A stretch of 55,277 bases of DNA, taken from contig SLKG01000060.1 of the NCBI GenBank assembly GCA_007134735.1, forward strand, positions 1 to 55,277, read 5' to 3'. The position numbers were made by a program, and so were the translations under genes. Under the pieces are notes generated by a model. That model did no database searches. It saw nothing but the letters and a program-made list of their open reading frames with translations, and had not been told where the DNA came from. Source of the DNA: Kiritimatiellia bacterium. Lineage in GTDB: Bacteria > Verrucomicrobiota > Kiritimatiellia > SLAD01. This document shows positions 34,169-42,273 of the stretch, piece by piece. Numbering within the stretch: the stretch's first letter is position 1; the number at the start of each line of letters is the position of its first letter.

Positions 34169-35434
34169 CTAATACAAACGTCCCAGCAGGTGATTGATCA
34201 GCAATTCGAGGCGTTTGCGAAGAACCCCGAAGGAATAATGCTTCCGGCCCAGCTGGTAATTGAGATCGGCCATCTCCTTAAGCCGATCGGTGTTTTCCAG
34301 AATCGCCAAGGTATCGTTCACGGCCTTTTCGGACACGAAGTCGTCGAACTCGATGACCTGAAAGCCTTTCGGCATGATGTCGGTCTGGTAGATGGCGTAC
34401 CGGCTCATGACCACGGGTTTACGGTGATGGAGGGCCTCGACGAACGCGTTTCCGAAACCCTCGATCAGGGATGGATACGTAACCAGGTCGGCGATCGTGT
34501 AGGCGTCCGACAGGTTGTACACCTTGCGCCCTTCATCGGTCTTTCCCCGGCGGGGCGCAAACCGGTCGCTACCCAAAATGACCGGCACCTCGAGCGACTC
34601 CGCCAAGCGTCGGATAAATTGCTCGTATTCGTATCCCTCATCTCCCGCGCTGTGGGAGATCACCAGCGTTGCCGGCCGCTCCAACCACTTGACCAGCATC
34701 AAGGCCAGCTCGATCCGCTTGCGCGGCACAATGCGTGTCGGTTGCAACACGACAAGATGATCATCCGGAATACCCAGGTCGGATCGCATATCGATGGAAT
34801 ACTCGTCCGGCCCGGGCGGCGGCGTATCGAAATCCATGACGTTGGGCACCACCGTGGACCGCATGCCGGTCCGCCGCGCCAGTTCGGTGGCCGCGTGAGA
34901 ATTGATCACGACGTTATGAATGCTGGACATGACCGGCGGAAAGGCGGCGCGCAGATAATCCTCAGCCGCGTTCAAAGCGTACCGCGTGCGCTCCCAGACA
35001 AAATCGTGGTGATGGGCGATCGTGGGGATTTCCCTTTCGGCGATGAGCGTGGTCAACGCCAGACCCAGTGGAATGTTCATCGGGATCGAAAGCGCGTTTT
35101 CAACGATCAGCAGATCGATCGAGAACCGCTGGAGGAATTCGCAGAGATCGTTATGCAGTTTGCCGCGGATGGTTCCCACGGCTTCGGAAATCGCAGGCGT
35201 GCGGCGGCGGGTAACGAACAAGGCCTCGTTGATTTCCCGGATGCGGGGATGTTCAAAGTGCGCTTCCGGCGCGATCAGGGTGCGCTCCGAATCCCAGTCG
35301 CTGGTCCCCGCGAAAAAATAACACTCGTGACCCAGTTCCGTCAGGACCTGGACCCACTTTTCCGTTTCCAGCGAAACGCCGTCCGTTCCCTCGAGGCGCT
35401 TGGCCACAATACCGATTCTGTTTCCCCCCGCCAT
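34169..35434 (-). CDS. GT4-family glycosyltransferase
   Basis: 421 aa. The GT-B fold has an N-terminal acceptor domain (GNRIGIVAKRLEGTDGVSLETEKWVQVLTEL, with GTDGVSLET preceding the donor-side loops) and a C-terminal donor domain (LQPTRIVPRKRIELALMLVKWL; YPSLIEGFGNAFVEALHHRKPVV with the EGFGNAFVEA nucleotide-sugar motif). The N-terminal phrase reminds me of glycosyltransferases making glycosylglycerate compatible solutes, but I would not assign that from memory. I start at the ATG at 35434 (GGAG upstream). A -10-like TATATC lies about 20 nt further up, in the divergent region shared with pfkA. Confidence 0.88.
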   Translation of the reverse strand: MAGGNRIGIVAKRLEGTDGVSLETEKWVQVLTELGHECYFFAGTSDWDSERTLIAPEAHFEHPRIREINEALFVTRRRTPAISEAVGTIRGKLHNDLCEFLQRFSIDLLIVENALSIPMNIPLGLALTTLIAEREIPTIAHHHDFVWERTRYALNAAEDYLRAAFPPVMSSIHNVVINSHAATELARRTGMRSTVVPNVMDFDTPPPGPDEYSIDMRSDLGIPDDHLVVLQPTRIVPRKRIELALMLVKWLERPATLVISHSAGDEGYEYEQFIRRLAESLEVPVILGSDRFAPRRGKTDEGRKVYNLSDAYTIADLVTYPSLIEGFGNAFVEALHHRKPVVMSRYAIYQTDIMPKGFQVIEFDDFVSEKAVNDTLAILENTDRLKEMADLNYQLGRKHYSFGVLRKRLELLINHLLGRLY

Positions 35435-35552
35435 GATTCGTTCTCCGCGTGCTGATATAACAACAGGCGCGAGTGTAATCGACATGGTGTTTCCGGTCAA
35501 CCGGGCGGCGGGGGTTGTCGGGGCGATCATGAAAAGCCGGCTCGTGAACCGG

Positions 35553-35582
35553 TTGGCTATTCAGAACCTTTTGTGCCATGAT
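35553..35582 (+). promoter_or_regulatory. Candidate pfkA promoter close to the start codon
   Basis: TTGGCT, an 18-nt spacer and CATGAT end 6 nt before the first pfkA ATG. Individually weak, but it matches the pattern at other genes in this window where a -10 box abuts the start codon. Confidence 0.35.
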
Positions 35583-35588
35583 GAGAGC

Positions 35589-36560
35589 ATGATGAAAAAT
35601 ATTGCGGTATTTACATCGGGCGGCGATGCGCCGGGAATGAACGCCTGCATCCGTGCGGTGGCGCGCACCGCCGCCTATTACGGCATGGAGGCGCTGGGCA
35701 TCATTCGCGGGTATGAAGGCATGATCGAAAATGATTTTGTTTCTTTGCCGCCACGCGAGGTGGCGGGCATCCTTCACCTCGGCGGGACCCTCCTCAAGAC
35801 GGCACGCAGCAAGCGATTTCACACCCGCGAAGGCCGGGACACGGCCTATGCCCACCTGCGCGCACGCGGCGTCGAGGGCCTTGTGGCGATCGGGGGCGAC
35901 GGCACGTTTCGCGGAGCCTGCGATCTGACGGCCGAATGCGAGATCCCCGTGATCGGGATCCCCGGCACGATCGATAACGACCTTGAGGGCACCGATTTCA
36001 CCATCGGATACGACACCGCCATCAATACCGTAATCGAGGCGGTGGACCGCATCCGCGACACGGCCGAATCACATAACCGGCTTTTCATCGTCGAGGTGAT
36101 GGGCAAGGACGCGGGACTGATCGCGCTCCGCAGCGGAATCGGCTCCGGGGCCGAAGCCGTGTTGATCCCCGAATTGCCAACGGACCTGGAACAGGTCATG
36201 GAACGGTTCGAGCAGGGCCGCAAGGACAAAACGTCGTCCATCATGATTGTTGCCGAAGGGGATCAGACCGGCGGCGCCCTGAAGGCGGCCGAACGCATCG
36301 AGCGCGCATACCCGCATTACGACACCCGGGTCAGCATCCTGGGCCACATCCAGCGCGGCGGATCGCCCACCTGCATGGATCGCGTGCTGGCCAGCCGGCT
36401 CGGCGTGGCCGCCGTCGAAGCGTTGCGGGACGGACAACATAACGTTATGGCGGGCGTAATCCATCGGGATATCGCCTTTACGCCGCTTGATCAGGCCGTC
36501 AAGCACCTCCGCCAACCCAACCCGCACTTCCTGCACCTTCTGGACGTTCTGTCGACGTAA
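35589..36560 (+). CDS. pfkA: ATP-dependent 6-phosphofructokinase
   Basis: 323 aa group-I PFK, phosphorylating fructose 6-phosphate in glycolysis. GGDGTFRGA and PGTIDNDLEGTD keep the two glycines diagnostic of ATP use; PPi enzymes have Asp and Lys there. The substrate loop MGKDAGLIALRSGIGSGAEAVLIPE and the effector-site region GHIQRGGSPTCMDRVLASRLG are intact. Two adjacent ATGs are possible starts. It is divergent from the glycosyltransferase gene. There is no clear Shine-Dalgarno, which fits a near-leaderless message. Confidence 0.96.
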   Translation: MMKNIAVFTSGGDAPGMNACIRAVARTAAYYGMEALGIIRGYEGMIENDFVSLPPREVAGILHLGGTLLKTARSKRFHTREGRDTAYAHLRARGVEGLVAIGGDGTFRGACDLTAECEIPVIGIPGTIDNDLEGTDFTIGYDTAINTVIEAVDRIRDTAESHNRLFIVEVMGKDAGLIALRSGIGSGAEAVLIPELPTDLEQVMERFEQGRKDKTSSIMIVAEGDQTGGALKAAERIERAYPHYDTRVSILGHIQRGGSPTCMDRVLASRLGVAAVEALRDGQHNVMAGVIHRDIAFTPLDQAVKHLRQPNPHFLHLLDVLST

Positions 36561-36667
36561 AGGGCCGGGCCGGGGCTCCAAAAGAAATGTGTATTAATGC
36601 ATTGAGCAACGTGCTCAATTTGCGTTACAAACCGCTTCCAAAAACCAAACCCGGGGCACGATATCGC

Positions 36668-38353
36668 ATGAACGTAGCGCTTTTCTTCAACATCCTTTTT
36701 TCGGTGGTCGGTGGGCTGGGTATTTTTCTTCTCGGTATGAAGTACATGTCCGAGGGCATGCAGGCCGTCGCGGGACACCGGTTGCGTCGCCTGATCGGCG
36801 CCGTAACCGATAACCGGATCCTGGGGGTCGGGGTCGGATTGCTCGTAACCTGTATGATTCAATCCAGTACGATCACCACCGTCATGACGGTCGGACTGGT
36901 GAACAGCGGGTTCATGAACCTGATGCAGGCGCTTGGTGTCATTTTCGGCGCCAACATCGGCACCACCATCACCGGTTGGATCCTGGTGCTCGATATCGGC
37001 CGATACGGCCTGCCCATTCTCGGCGTTGCGGCTTTTTTCTTCCTGTTTTCCCAGAAGGACCGCCTGCGATACAGCGGCATGACGGTCATGGGCATCGGCA
37101 TGCTGTTCTTCGGCCTCGAATTGATGAAGAACGGGTTTTCGCCCTTGCGCGACCTGGAGGAATTCAGGATCTGGTTCCATGCTTTTGAAGCCACCACGTA
37201 CTGGGGGATTATCAAGTGTGCCCTGGTCGGGTGTATCCTGACCATGATCCTGCAATCGTCCTCCGCCACACTGGGCATCACCATGGGATTGGCCGCCGCC
37301 GGGGTCATCGAGTTTCATACGGCGGCCGCGCTGGTGCTGGGCGAAAATGTGGGCACCACCATCACGGCCTATCTTTCCACACTGGGCGCCTCCACGGTCG
37401 CCAAACGCGCCGCCTGGGGACACATCCTGTTCAACTTTTTGGGCACCACATGGTTCATCCTGCTGTTTCCGGTCGTCATCCCGCTCCTCATCTCAATCGT
37501 GCGTCACGATCCCGACACGATGGTCCTGCGCGACGGCGTCGAAACCTTCCCGTATGTTCTCCGGTCGATCGCCTTGGTGCACACGAGCTTCAACGTCGCC
37601 AACGCGATCCTGTTCCTGCCGTTCGCCGGCCCCATGGCCCGGCTGATCGAACGCCTGCTTCCGGAAAAAACCGCGAAGGAAGTACGCAAGCTCACCTACC
37701 TGGACGCCCGCACCGTCCATGCGCCGCATCTGGCCATCGTGCATTCGCGCCGGCAGATCGTGGTGATGGCCGAAGCCGTAGAGAAAATGTTCGGATGGCT
37801 GGATACCATCCTCGAACATCCGGACACGCATTCCGAACTGGAGGATAAACTGTTTCGCCGCGAAGAAATCCTCGACGAGATGCAAAAGGAGGTCGTGTTG
37901 TATCTCGGCCATCTGCTGGCCGGCGAAGTATCGCACTCCATTTCCGATGAAGCCCGGCATCAGATTCGCATGGCGCACGAATACGAATCGCTAAGCGACT
38001 ACCAGACCAGCGTGCTCAAGGGATTACTCAAACTTCGCGACAATAACCTGGAGATCAGCGAGGATGGACTGAAGGATCTCCGGCACCTCCACCGGGAAAC
38101 GGCCGGCTACGTGCGGACGATCAACGACGCCCTGCGGGAGGCCAACGGGGTTGTCATCCTGCCGCGCGCGAAAGCCGACGGCGAATCCATCACGCATCTG
38201 ACCAAGGAAATTCGCGCACGACACCTTCAGCGGCTGACGGATAAAGCCATTCCGCCCCTCAAGAGCCTGATCTACCTCGATATGATCAACCACTATCGCC
38301 GCATGAAGGACCACGCCTTCAACATCGCGGAAGTGATTGCGGGGGAGAAATAG
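36668..38353 (+). CDS. Na/Pi cotransporter family protein with C-terminal PhoU domain (copy 2)
   Basis: 561 aa, with the same architecture as the copy at 31653 but clearly diverged: first repeat CMIQSSTITTVMTVGLVNSG, second MILQSSSATLGITMGLAAAG, then a PhoU-like domain at about 350-555 (HEYESLSDYQTSVLKGL; HYRRMKDHAFNIAEV). The first repeat has QSST where the second keeps QSSS. I start at MNVALFFN, since upstream codons lack membrane or family similarity. It lies about 110 nt after pfkA on the same strand. Confidence 0.92.
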   Translation: MNVALFFNILFSVVGGLGIFLLGMKYMSEGMQAVAGHRLRRLIGAVTDNRILGVGVGLLVTCMIQSSTITTVMTVGLVNSGFMNLMQALGVIFGANIGTTITGWILVLDIGRYGLPILGVAAFFFLFSQKDRLRYSGMTVMGIGMLFFGLELMKNGFSPLRDLEEFRIWFHAFEATTYWGIIKCALVGCILTMILQSSSATLGITMGLAAAGVIEFHTAAALVLGENVGTTITAYLSTLGASTVAKRAAWGHILFNFLGTTWFILLFPVVIPLLISIVRHDPDTMVLRDGVETFPYVLRSIALVHTSFNVANAILFLPFAGPMARLIERLLPEKTAKEVRKLTYLDARTVHAPHLAIVHSRRQIVVMAEAVEKMFGWLDTILEHPDTHSELEDKLFRREEILDEMQKEVVLYLGHLLAGEVSHSISDEARHQIRMAHEYESLSDYQTSVLKGLLKLRDNNLEISEDGLKDLRHLHRETAGYVRTINDALREANGVVILPRAKADGESITHLTKEIRARHLQRLTDKAIPPLKSLIYLDMINHYRRMKDHAFNIAEVIAGEK

Positions 38354-38458
38354 GGAAGGAGAATGCGCACACTCCGGTTTTGCAAGCGACGTGTTCCGGT
38401 TTTCGCATCGCCGCCCAGCGGCCGGCGGCTTCCGGACTTTTTCCCTATTTCCCGGGGA

Positions 38459-38490
38459 ACGGAATATCCAACAGGCAACAAGGAATAACC
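38459..38490. repeat. Copy of the 'atatccaac...caaggaat' dispersed repeat
   Basis: GGAATATCCAACAGGCAACA followed by AGGAATAACCC, in the 140-nt gap between convergent genes. It is the same family as 18861 and 45849. Confidence 0.8.
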
Positions 38491-38494
38491 CTTT

Positions 38495-38842
38495 TCACCT
38501 CTCTTCCAACCACGGGCGGAGGCGTTCCCGGAGGATTGGAATCAGGCCATGATCGTTGCGGAGATAGATATCCGGAACGTGCAGCACATGAATAGTCTTT
38601 TCCCGGAGGGACGGAAAGAGCGTGATCAGCGCTTCCCGGTGCCCCTCCTCCATGCAGAAGATTTCGTCCGCCCATTCGATGAGCGCTTCGTCGCAAGGGG
38701 TATTCGCGCACATATCCGTTCCGCAGGATCGCGCCTCGATCCGGGGATGATCCCGGAACAGGTCCTCCGCCGTCGGACTGCGCTGCTGGTTTGCGGTGCA
38801 GACAAAAAGAAGCCGCCGCTTTCTGGTTGATGCGGCACTCAA
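38495..38842 (-). CDS. Low-molecular-weight protein-tyrosine-phosphatase-like protein (COG4551 type)
   Basis: 115 aa. The P-loop-like motif LLFVCTANQQRSPTAEDLF is close to the LMW-PTP CX5R pattern (C-T-A-N-Q-Q-R-S). It is followed by SCGTDMCANTPCDEALIEWADEIFCMEEGHREAL and HVPDIYLRNDHGLI, the order known in COG4551 proteins. These are predicted phosphatases with little experimental work. The track's 159-aa version extends into the fmdB-like gene in another frame. I propose a TTG start overlapping the fmdB stop (TTGA). Convergent to the Na/Pi gene. Confidence 0.8.
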   Translation of the reverse strand: MSAASTRKRRLLFVCTANQQRSPTAEDLFRDHPRIEARSCGTDMCANTPCDEALIEWADEIFCMEEGHREALITLFPSLREKTIHVLHVPDIYLRNDHGLIPILRERLRPWLEER

Positions 38843-39003
38843 CTCTTGCTCGACGTTTGCGCGAAGAAACCCGCCACCTGCTGGGTCACCGCGGTGCTTT
38901 TGCATTTGGGGCACCGCACCTTCCGGGTTTCGTGTTCGCGGACCGTCATTGTGACATCGAATCTCTTTCTGCATTTCTTACAGCGGTACGGATAGACCGG
39001 CAT
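38839..39003 (-). CDS. FmdB-family zinc-ribbon protein (54 aa), missed by the ORF track
   Basis: Reading minus from the ATG at 39003 gives MPVYPYRCKKCRKRFDVTMT and continues to VRCPKCKSTAVTQQVAGFF...SSKS, stop at 38839. Two CxxC knuckles (CKKC, CPKC) separated by about 20 residues and the N-terminal MPVYPYRC are the signature of the FmdB putative regulatory family. AAAAGGAG lies 8 nt upstream, the best Shine-Dalgarno in the area. The stop overlaps the start of the phosphatase-like gene, so the two form a coupled pair. Family function is unclear; binding of zinc is predicted. Confidence 0.9.
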   Translation of the reverse strand: MPVYPYRCKKCRKRFDVTMTVREHETRKVRCPKCKSTAVTQQVAGFFAQTSSKS

Positions 39004-39078
39004 GGGTTATACTCCTTTTGTTTATATCATTCTTAAATTCAACGGGCGTTCGGGAGGAACCCCGTGAACCCGAATGCG

Positions 39079-39166
39079 TGGCGGAAGGGGTGGGATTCGA
39101 ACCCACGAGGCCTTTCGGCCTGCCGGTTTTCAAGACCGGTGCATTCGTCCACTCTGCCACCCTTCC
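39079..39166 (-). tRNA. tRNA-Ser (TGA anticodon)
   Basis: Class II tRNA with a long variable arm (GCAGGCCGAAAGGCCTC). The acceptor is GGAAGGG/CCCTTCC, the anticodon stem ACCGG/CCGGC-like with loop CTTGAAA gives TGA, and the T arm is GTGGGTTCGAATCCCAC. The discriminator is G and the 3' CCA is encoded. Confidence 0.95.
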
Positions 39167-39182
39167 GACGGCTCTGCCGCAT

Positions 39183-39211
39183 ACACTATCCGACTTCGCG
39201 CGCCTACTCAA
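39183..39211 (-). promoter_or_regulatory. Promoter of tRNA-Ser inside the end of the upstream gene
   Basis: On the minus strand TTGAGT, a 17-nt spacer and TAGTGT, ending about 16 nt before the mature tRNA. The -35 box overlaps the last codons and stop of the gene at 39204-40097. Confidence 0.6.
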
Positions 39212-40097
39212 TCCCTTCCAACACAGGCTTCACAGACCGGGGCGGCGGCAGGCGGTCGGGGCGAAAAGGATCCTGACGAACATACCCCTCGGGCACGGTA
39301 AATCGCGCGGGATCCATCTCCTCCCGTTCAATGGACAGGAACGTCACGTCACGAACCGCTTCGTCGTTTTCATAGTATCGCACCAGGATGGGAAATCCGT
39401 CCACGGCTTCAAAGTCGGTGAATATCTCCTCTTCCACGCGTTGCGCCAGCGGGCCTTCCTCAACCGCGCGCGCCATCTCCTTCTGGAAGTCCGCCATCTT
39501 CTTGAGAACCCGGAATTCATCGGCCTCCATGCCCAACTCGTCCCAGGGGGTCACCCACAACTCGCGCAACACCGTGTCATCGGCGATCACTTCATACCGC
39601 ACACAACGATGACCGTTTATCGTTTTCCACTCGTCCGTGCGACGAACGCGTCGCGTGCGTTCCCGGTCGATGTCCGGCGCGCGGTCCCGCATCATACCCT
39701 CGAGCGCCTCCCGTTGTTCGTCATCCATGTGCTCAAGCGCGGCTTCCATCCGTCGTCGCGCCGCCCGCATGTGACGAGTCAATTCAACCAGCGTGTTGCG
39801 GTTGATTTCGATGTAGTAACGGGCTTCGTGATCCAGTTTCCACAGCGTCTCCAGATCCGCCCTGTAGATAAACGATTCCGTAATATCCGAAACCGTGACT
39901 TCTCCCACGCGGACGAGCAGACGATCGGCCGTCATCAGCATTTGCCCCGTACGCTGGACCGTAACATCGGACCGGTACACGTTTTCATGAGTGATGAGGC
40001 GAACTCCCGCATTCGCATCCATCCCCATGAAGCACGCCGCGCACCAGGCCGCGCACAGCGCACACCCGGCGCGTCTGCCTACCCAACGCAAAACCAT
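39204..40097 (-). CDS. Exported protein, DUF4412-like, unknown function (297 aa)
   Basis: A signal-peptide-like N-terminus rich in Cys and Ala (GCALCAAWCAACFMGMDANA) is followed by a beta-strand-rich region with RTGQMLMTADRLLVR, TESFIYRADLETLWKLDHEARYY and a helical Met/Arg/Glu-rich insert (about 135-185). It ends with TINGHRCVRYEV and FPILVRYYEND. This resembles DUF4412/LolA-type envelope proteins whose 'YRADLETLWKLD' segment recurs in PVC genomes; function is unknown. I start at the ATG with GCGAGGG upstream, which leaves a normal signal peptide; the track adds 60 unlikely residues. Confidence 0.7.
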   Translation of the reverse strand: MVLRWVGRRAGCALCAAWCAACFMGMDANAGVRLITHENVYRSDVTVQRTGQMLMTADRLLVRVGEVTVSDITESFIYRADLETLWKLDHEARYYIEINRNTLVELTRHMRAARRRMEAALEHMDDEQREALEGMMRDRAPDIDRERTRRVRRTDEWKTINGHRCVRYEVIADDTVLRELWVTPWDELGMEADEFRVLKKMADFQKEMARAVEEGPLAQRVEEEIFTDFEAVDGFPILVRYYENDEAVRDVTFLSIEREEMDPARFTVPEGYVRQDPFRPDRLPPPRSVKPVLEGIE

Positions 40098-40227
40098 GTC
40101 GAAACCCTCGCTCATACACTCAGCGTATCGCGAAGAACCGGCAAGATCAACCCAGTCCCCCCCGCTTCTCACCCGACCCGCGAAGGTCGTATCCCCCGGT
40201 CCATCGGCGCGGGCCCCACATTTGATC

Positions 40228-40256
40228 TTGAGTAAGGCCGCGGGATGCGGTATGTA
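40228..40256 (+). promoter_or_regulatory. Promoter abutting the LysM gene start
   Basis: TTGAGT, a 17-nt spacer and TATGTA, then only 6 nt to the ATG. There is no Shine-Dalgarno. The geometry predicts transcription starting at or next to the start codon. Confidence 0.5.
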
Positions 40257-40262
40257 GATTCC

Positions 40263-40844
40263 ATGATGAAAGCGCACATGATTGTTGGCCGCGTACTCGG
40301 AGCGGCGGGAATTGCATTCTCTCTAATTACTTCCGGATGCACTACTTACGGAAGCGCCCGGCAACGCCAATTGACCCATGAGCGCGAAGACATGCTGCTC
40401 ATACGCGAGGATATCCGGCGCCTGGCCGGCCGGATCGAAACGCTCGAAACGGAAACGGATCAGCTGTATCGAGAGCTGACCGCCCTCCGGGAGGAACAGG
40501 CACGCGGCACGGAAAACCAGCGGCAGGATACGGACCGGCGGCTGAACGATCTGGAACGCCGGATTGCCGAAGTGGATCGTACCCGCGAAAAAGACAAACA
40601 GGAAATTGTGGATCGCTTGAGCAGGACCATCGAACAGATCATCGCAAGCACCGCGCAACGGGACCGGACACGCGGTCCGCGCGCCGCGAGCGGCTACGGA
40701 TACGAACACACGGTGCAACCCGGGGAAACTTTGTCGCAAATTGCGGCGGCATACGGCGTAACCGCCCGGGTGATCATCGAGGCCAACGACATCAGGAATC
40801 CCGACATGCTTAGAGTGGGACAGGTATTGTTTATCCCCGAATAA
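40263..40844 (+). CDS. Lipoprotein with coiled coil and C-terminal LysM domain (193 aa)
   Basis: A signal peptide with lipobox (ITSGCTTYG) is followed by a coiled coil of about 90 residues (ETLETETDQLYRELTALREE). A single LysM domain lies at about 148-193 (YEHTVQPGETLSQIAAAYGVTARVIIEANDI...VGQVLFIPE). LysM binds peptidoglycan, so the protein probably links an envelope membrane to the cell wall. The next gene, 39 nt downstream, also encodes a long coiled-coil protein; the two may be cotranscribed. Confidence 0.9.
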   Translation: MMKAHMIVGRVLGAAGIAFSLITSGCTTYGSARQRQLTHEREDMLLIREDIRRLAGRIETLETETDQLYRELTALREEQARGTENQRQDTDRRLNDLERRIAEVDRTREKDKQEIVDRLSRTIEQIIASTAQRDRTRGPRAASGYGYEHTVQPGETLSQIAAAYGVTARVIIEANDIRNPDMLRVGQVLFIPE

Positions 40845-40883
40845 GTCTTCACCCCGCAACAGAATTCGGAACAGGGGACTCGT

Positions 40884-42197
40884 ATGACCCAATGGTATTT
40901 AAGAAATAGCGAAGACCGGATATACGGCCCGGTCAGCCTGTCAACGCTTCAGCTATGGGCCGCGGACGGCCGGGTCGCTCCCGAGGATTATGTATCCGCC
41001 GACCAGGAGGATTGGCGGCCGGCACCCGACTTGAGAGAGCTGTCCATGAACTGGTTCGTGGACGGCCCCGACGATTCACGATATGGCCCGGTTCATCTGC
41101 TGGCTCTTCGCGACATGCTTCGGGAAGGCTATGTCGAAACCACCGGCTTCATCGAGAACCGGCATACCGGCGAGAAGCAGGAAATCGGCAGGGCGCTTTT
41201 GCCCATGCTCATGAAACAAAACGCCAATCTTATCGATCAGTCGGCGCGGTTTCAGGCGCAGCTTCGCGACCTGGAAACCCGGTCGGGAGAAGAGGAGATC
41301 GCGAAACTCGTTGAAGAAAATGCCCGACTCCAGGCCCGAATCCGGGACATTGAAAACCGCTCACAGGACCATAATGACCTCCTCGACCAGTTGACCCGCC
41401 TGCAGGCTCAAAACCGGGAATTGGAACTGTTGGCCAAGGAGCAGGAGCACGAACTGCAACGCGCCGATCCCGGATACCAGGCACACAATAACCCGCTGAT
41501 GCAGGAATGGAAGCAGGTGGCCCAAAGCAAGGACACCTACGAAAAGGAAGCGCGGAAGTGGAAACAACTGTTTGATGAGGAACGGGCGTCACAGGAACAG
41601 GTCGAGAAGGCACTGAACGAGCAAATCCGCGATCTGCGAAGCCGCCTGATGGAAGCCGAAACCGCGCGGGAACGCATGGCCTTTCAAATCAATCAGATGG
41701 AACGGCGGATGGAGTCCGCCCGAACCGCAAAATCCGAGGAAGGGTCGGAAACAACACCCGGCGAGCTGTGGGACGCCTATAACAATTTGTCCACGAACTA
41801 CGATTCCCTCCTACAACAGCTAAAGGAAAAATCCGAGGAGTTGCGCGAACTCGTGGCGACCCGCGAAGAAAACGAACGATTGGCCGACTCCCGCATGAAA
41901 CAGATGGACGACCTGTTGCAGCGGGAACGGAAAGAGGCGGACAAGGCCCGTCGCCGGCTGGAGGAATTGGAAGAGGCCCACTTGCAACTGGTGCGGTCGT
42001 ACCGGGAAATGAATGACCGTTTTATCCGGATGCGTCAGCACGCAACGGAACACGCCCCGCCTGTTGCCACGCCTTCGCGCAAGCCGTCCACACCGCCGGA
42101 ACACCCTCCCGAACCACCGAGGGGGGAAGAGAAGGATGTCGAATCGAATGTGGATGATACGGAAGCGGATTGGACCCCGAAAGTGCGATTAACCTGA
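40884..42197 (+). CDS. GYF_2 (DUF4339) domain protein with a long coiled coil
   Basis: 437 aa. Two GYF_2-type modules occur at the N-terminus: WYLRNSEDRIYGPVSLSTLQLWAADGRVAPEDYVS (about 4-40) and NWFVDGPDDSRYGPVHLLALRDMLREGYV (about 56-90). Residues of about 110-390 are an almost unbroken heptad coiled coil, and a Pro/acid-rich tail ends in DWTPKVRLT. There is no signal peptide or membrane helix, so it is probably cytoplasmic. GYF-like domains bind proline-rich peptides. Function unknown; it follows the LysM lipoprotein gene by 39 nt. Confidence 0.88.
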   Translation: MTQWYLRNSEDRIYGPVSLSTLQLWAADGRVAPEDYVSADQEDWRPAPDLRELSMNWFVDGPDDSRYGPVHLLALRDMLREGYVETTGFIENRHTGEKQEIGRALLPMLMKQNANLIDQSARFQAQLRDLETRSGEEEIAKLVEENARLQARIRDIENRSQDHNDLLDQLTRLQAQNRELELLAKEQEHELQRADPGYQAHNNPLMQEWKQVAQSKDTYEKEARKWKQLFDEERASQEQVEKALNEQIRDLRSRLMEAETARERMAFQINQMERRMESARTAKSEEGSETTPGELWDAYNNLSTNYDSLLQQLKEKSEELRELVATREENERLADSRMKQMDDLLQRERKEADKARRRLEELEEAHLQLVRSYREMNDRFIRMRQHATEHAPPVATPSRKPSTPPEHPPEPPRGEEKDVESNVDDTEADWTPKVRLT

Positions 42198-42273
42198 CAC
42201 GCGGCCACGCGCGATGTCCGGCACGGAAAAGAACAAAGGGCAAACTATTACTCCGCACAGAGGCCCTGTGGTT

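Noticed and set aside
34190-35455. 421-aa plus-strand ORF
   Set aside because: Exact shadow of the GT4 glycosyltransferase; no motif or start signals.
38843-38974. Extended 159-aa phosphatase-like protein
   Set aside because: The extension is an out-of-frame reading of the fmdB-like gene, which has its own strong Shine-Dalgarno.
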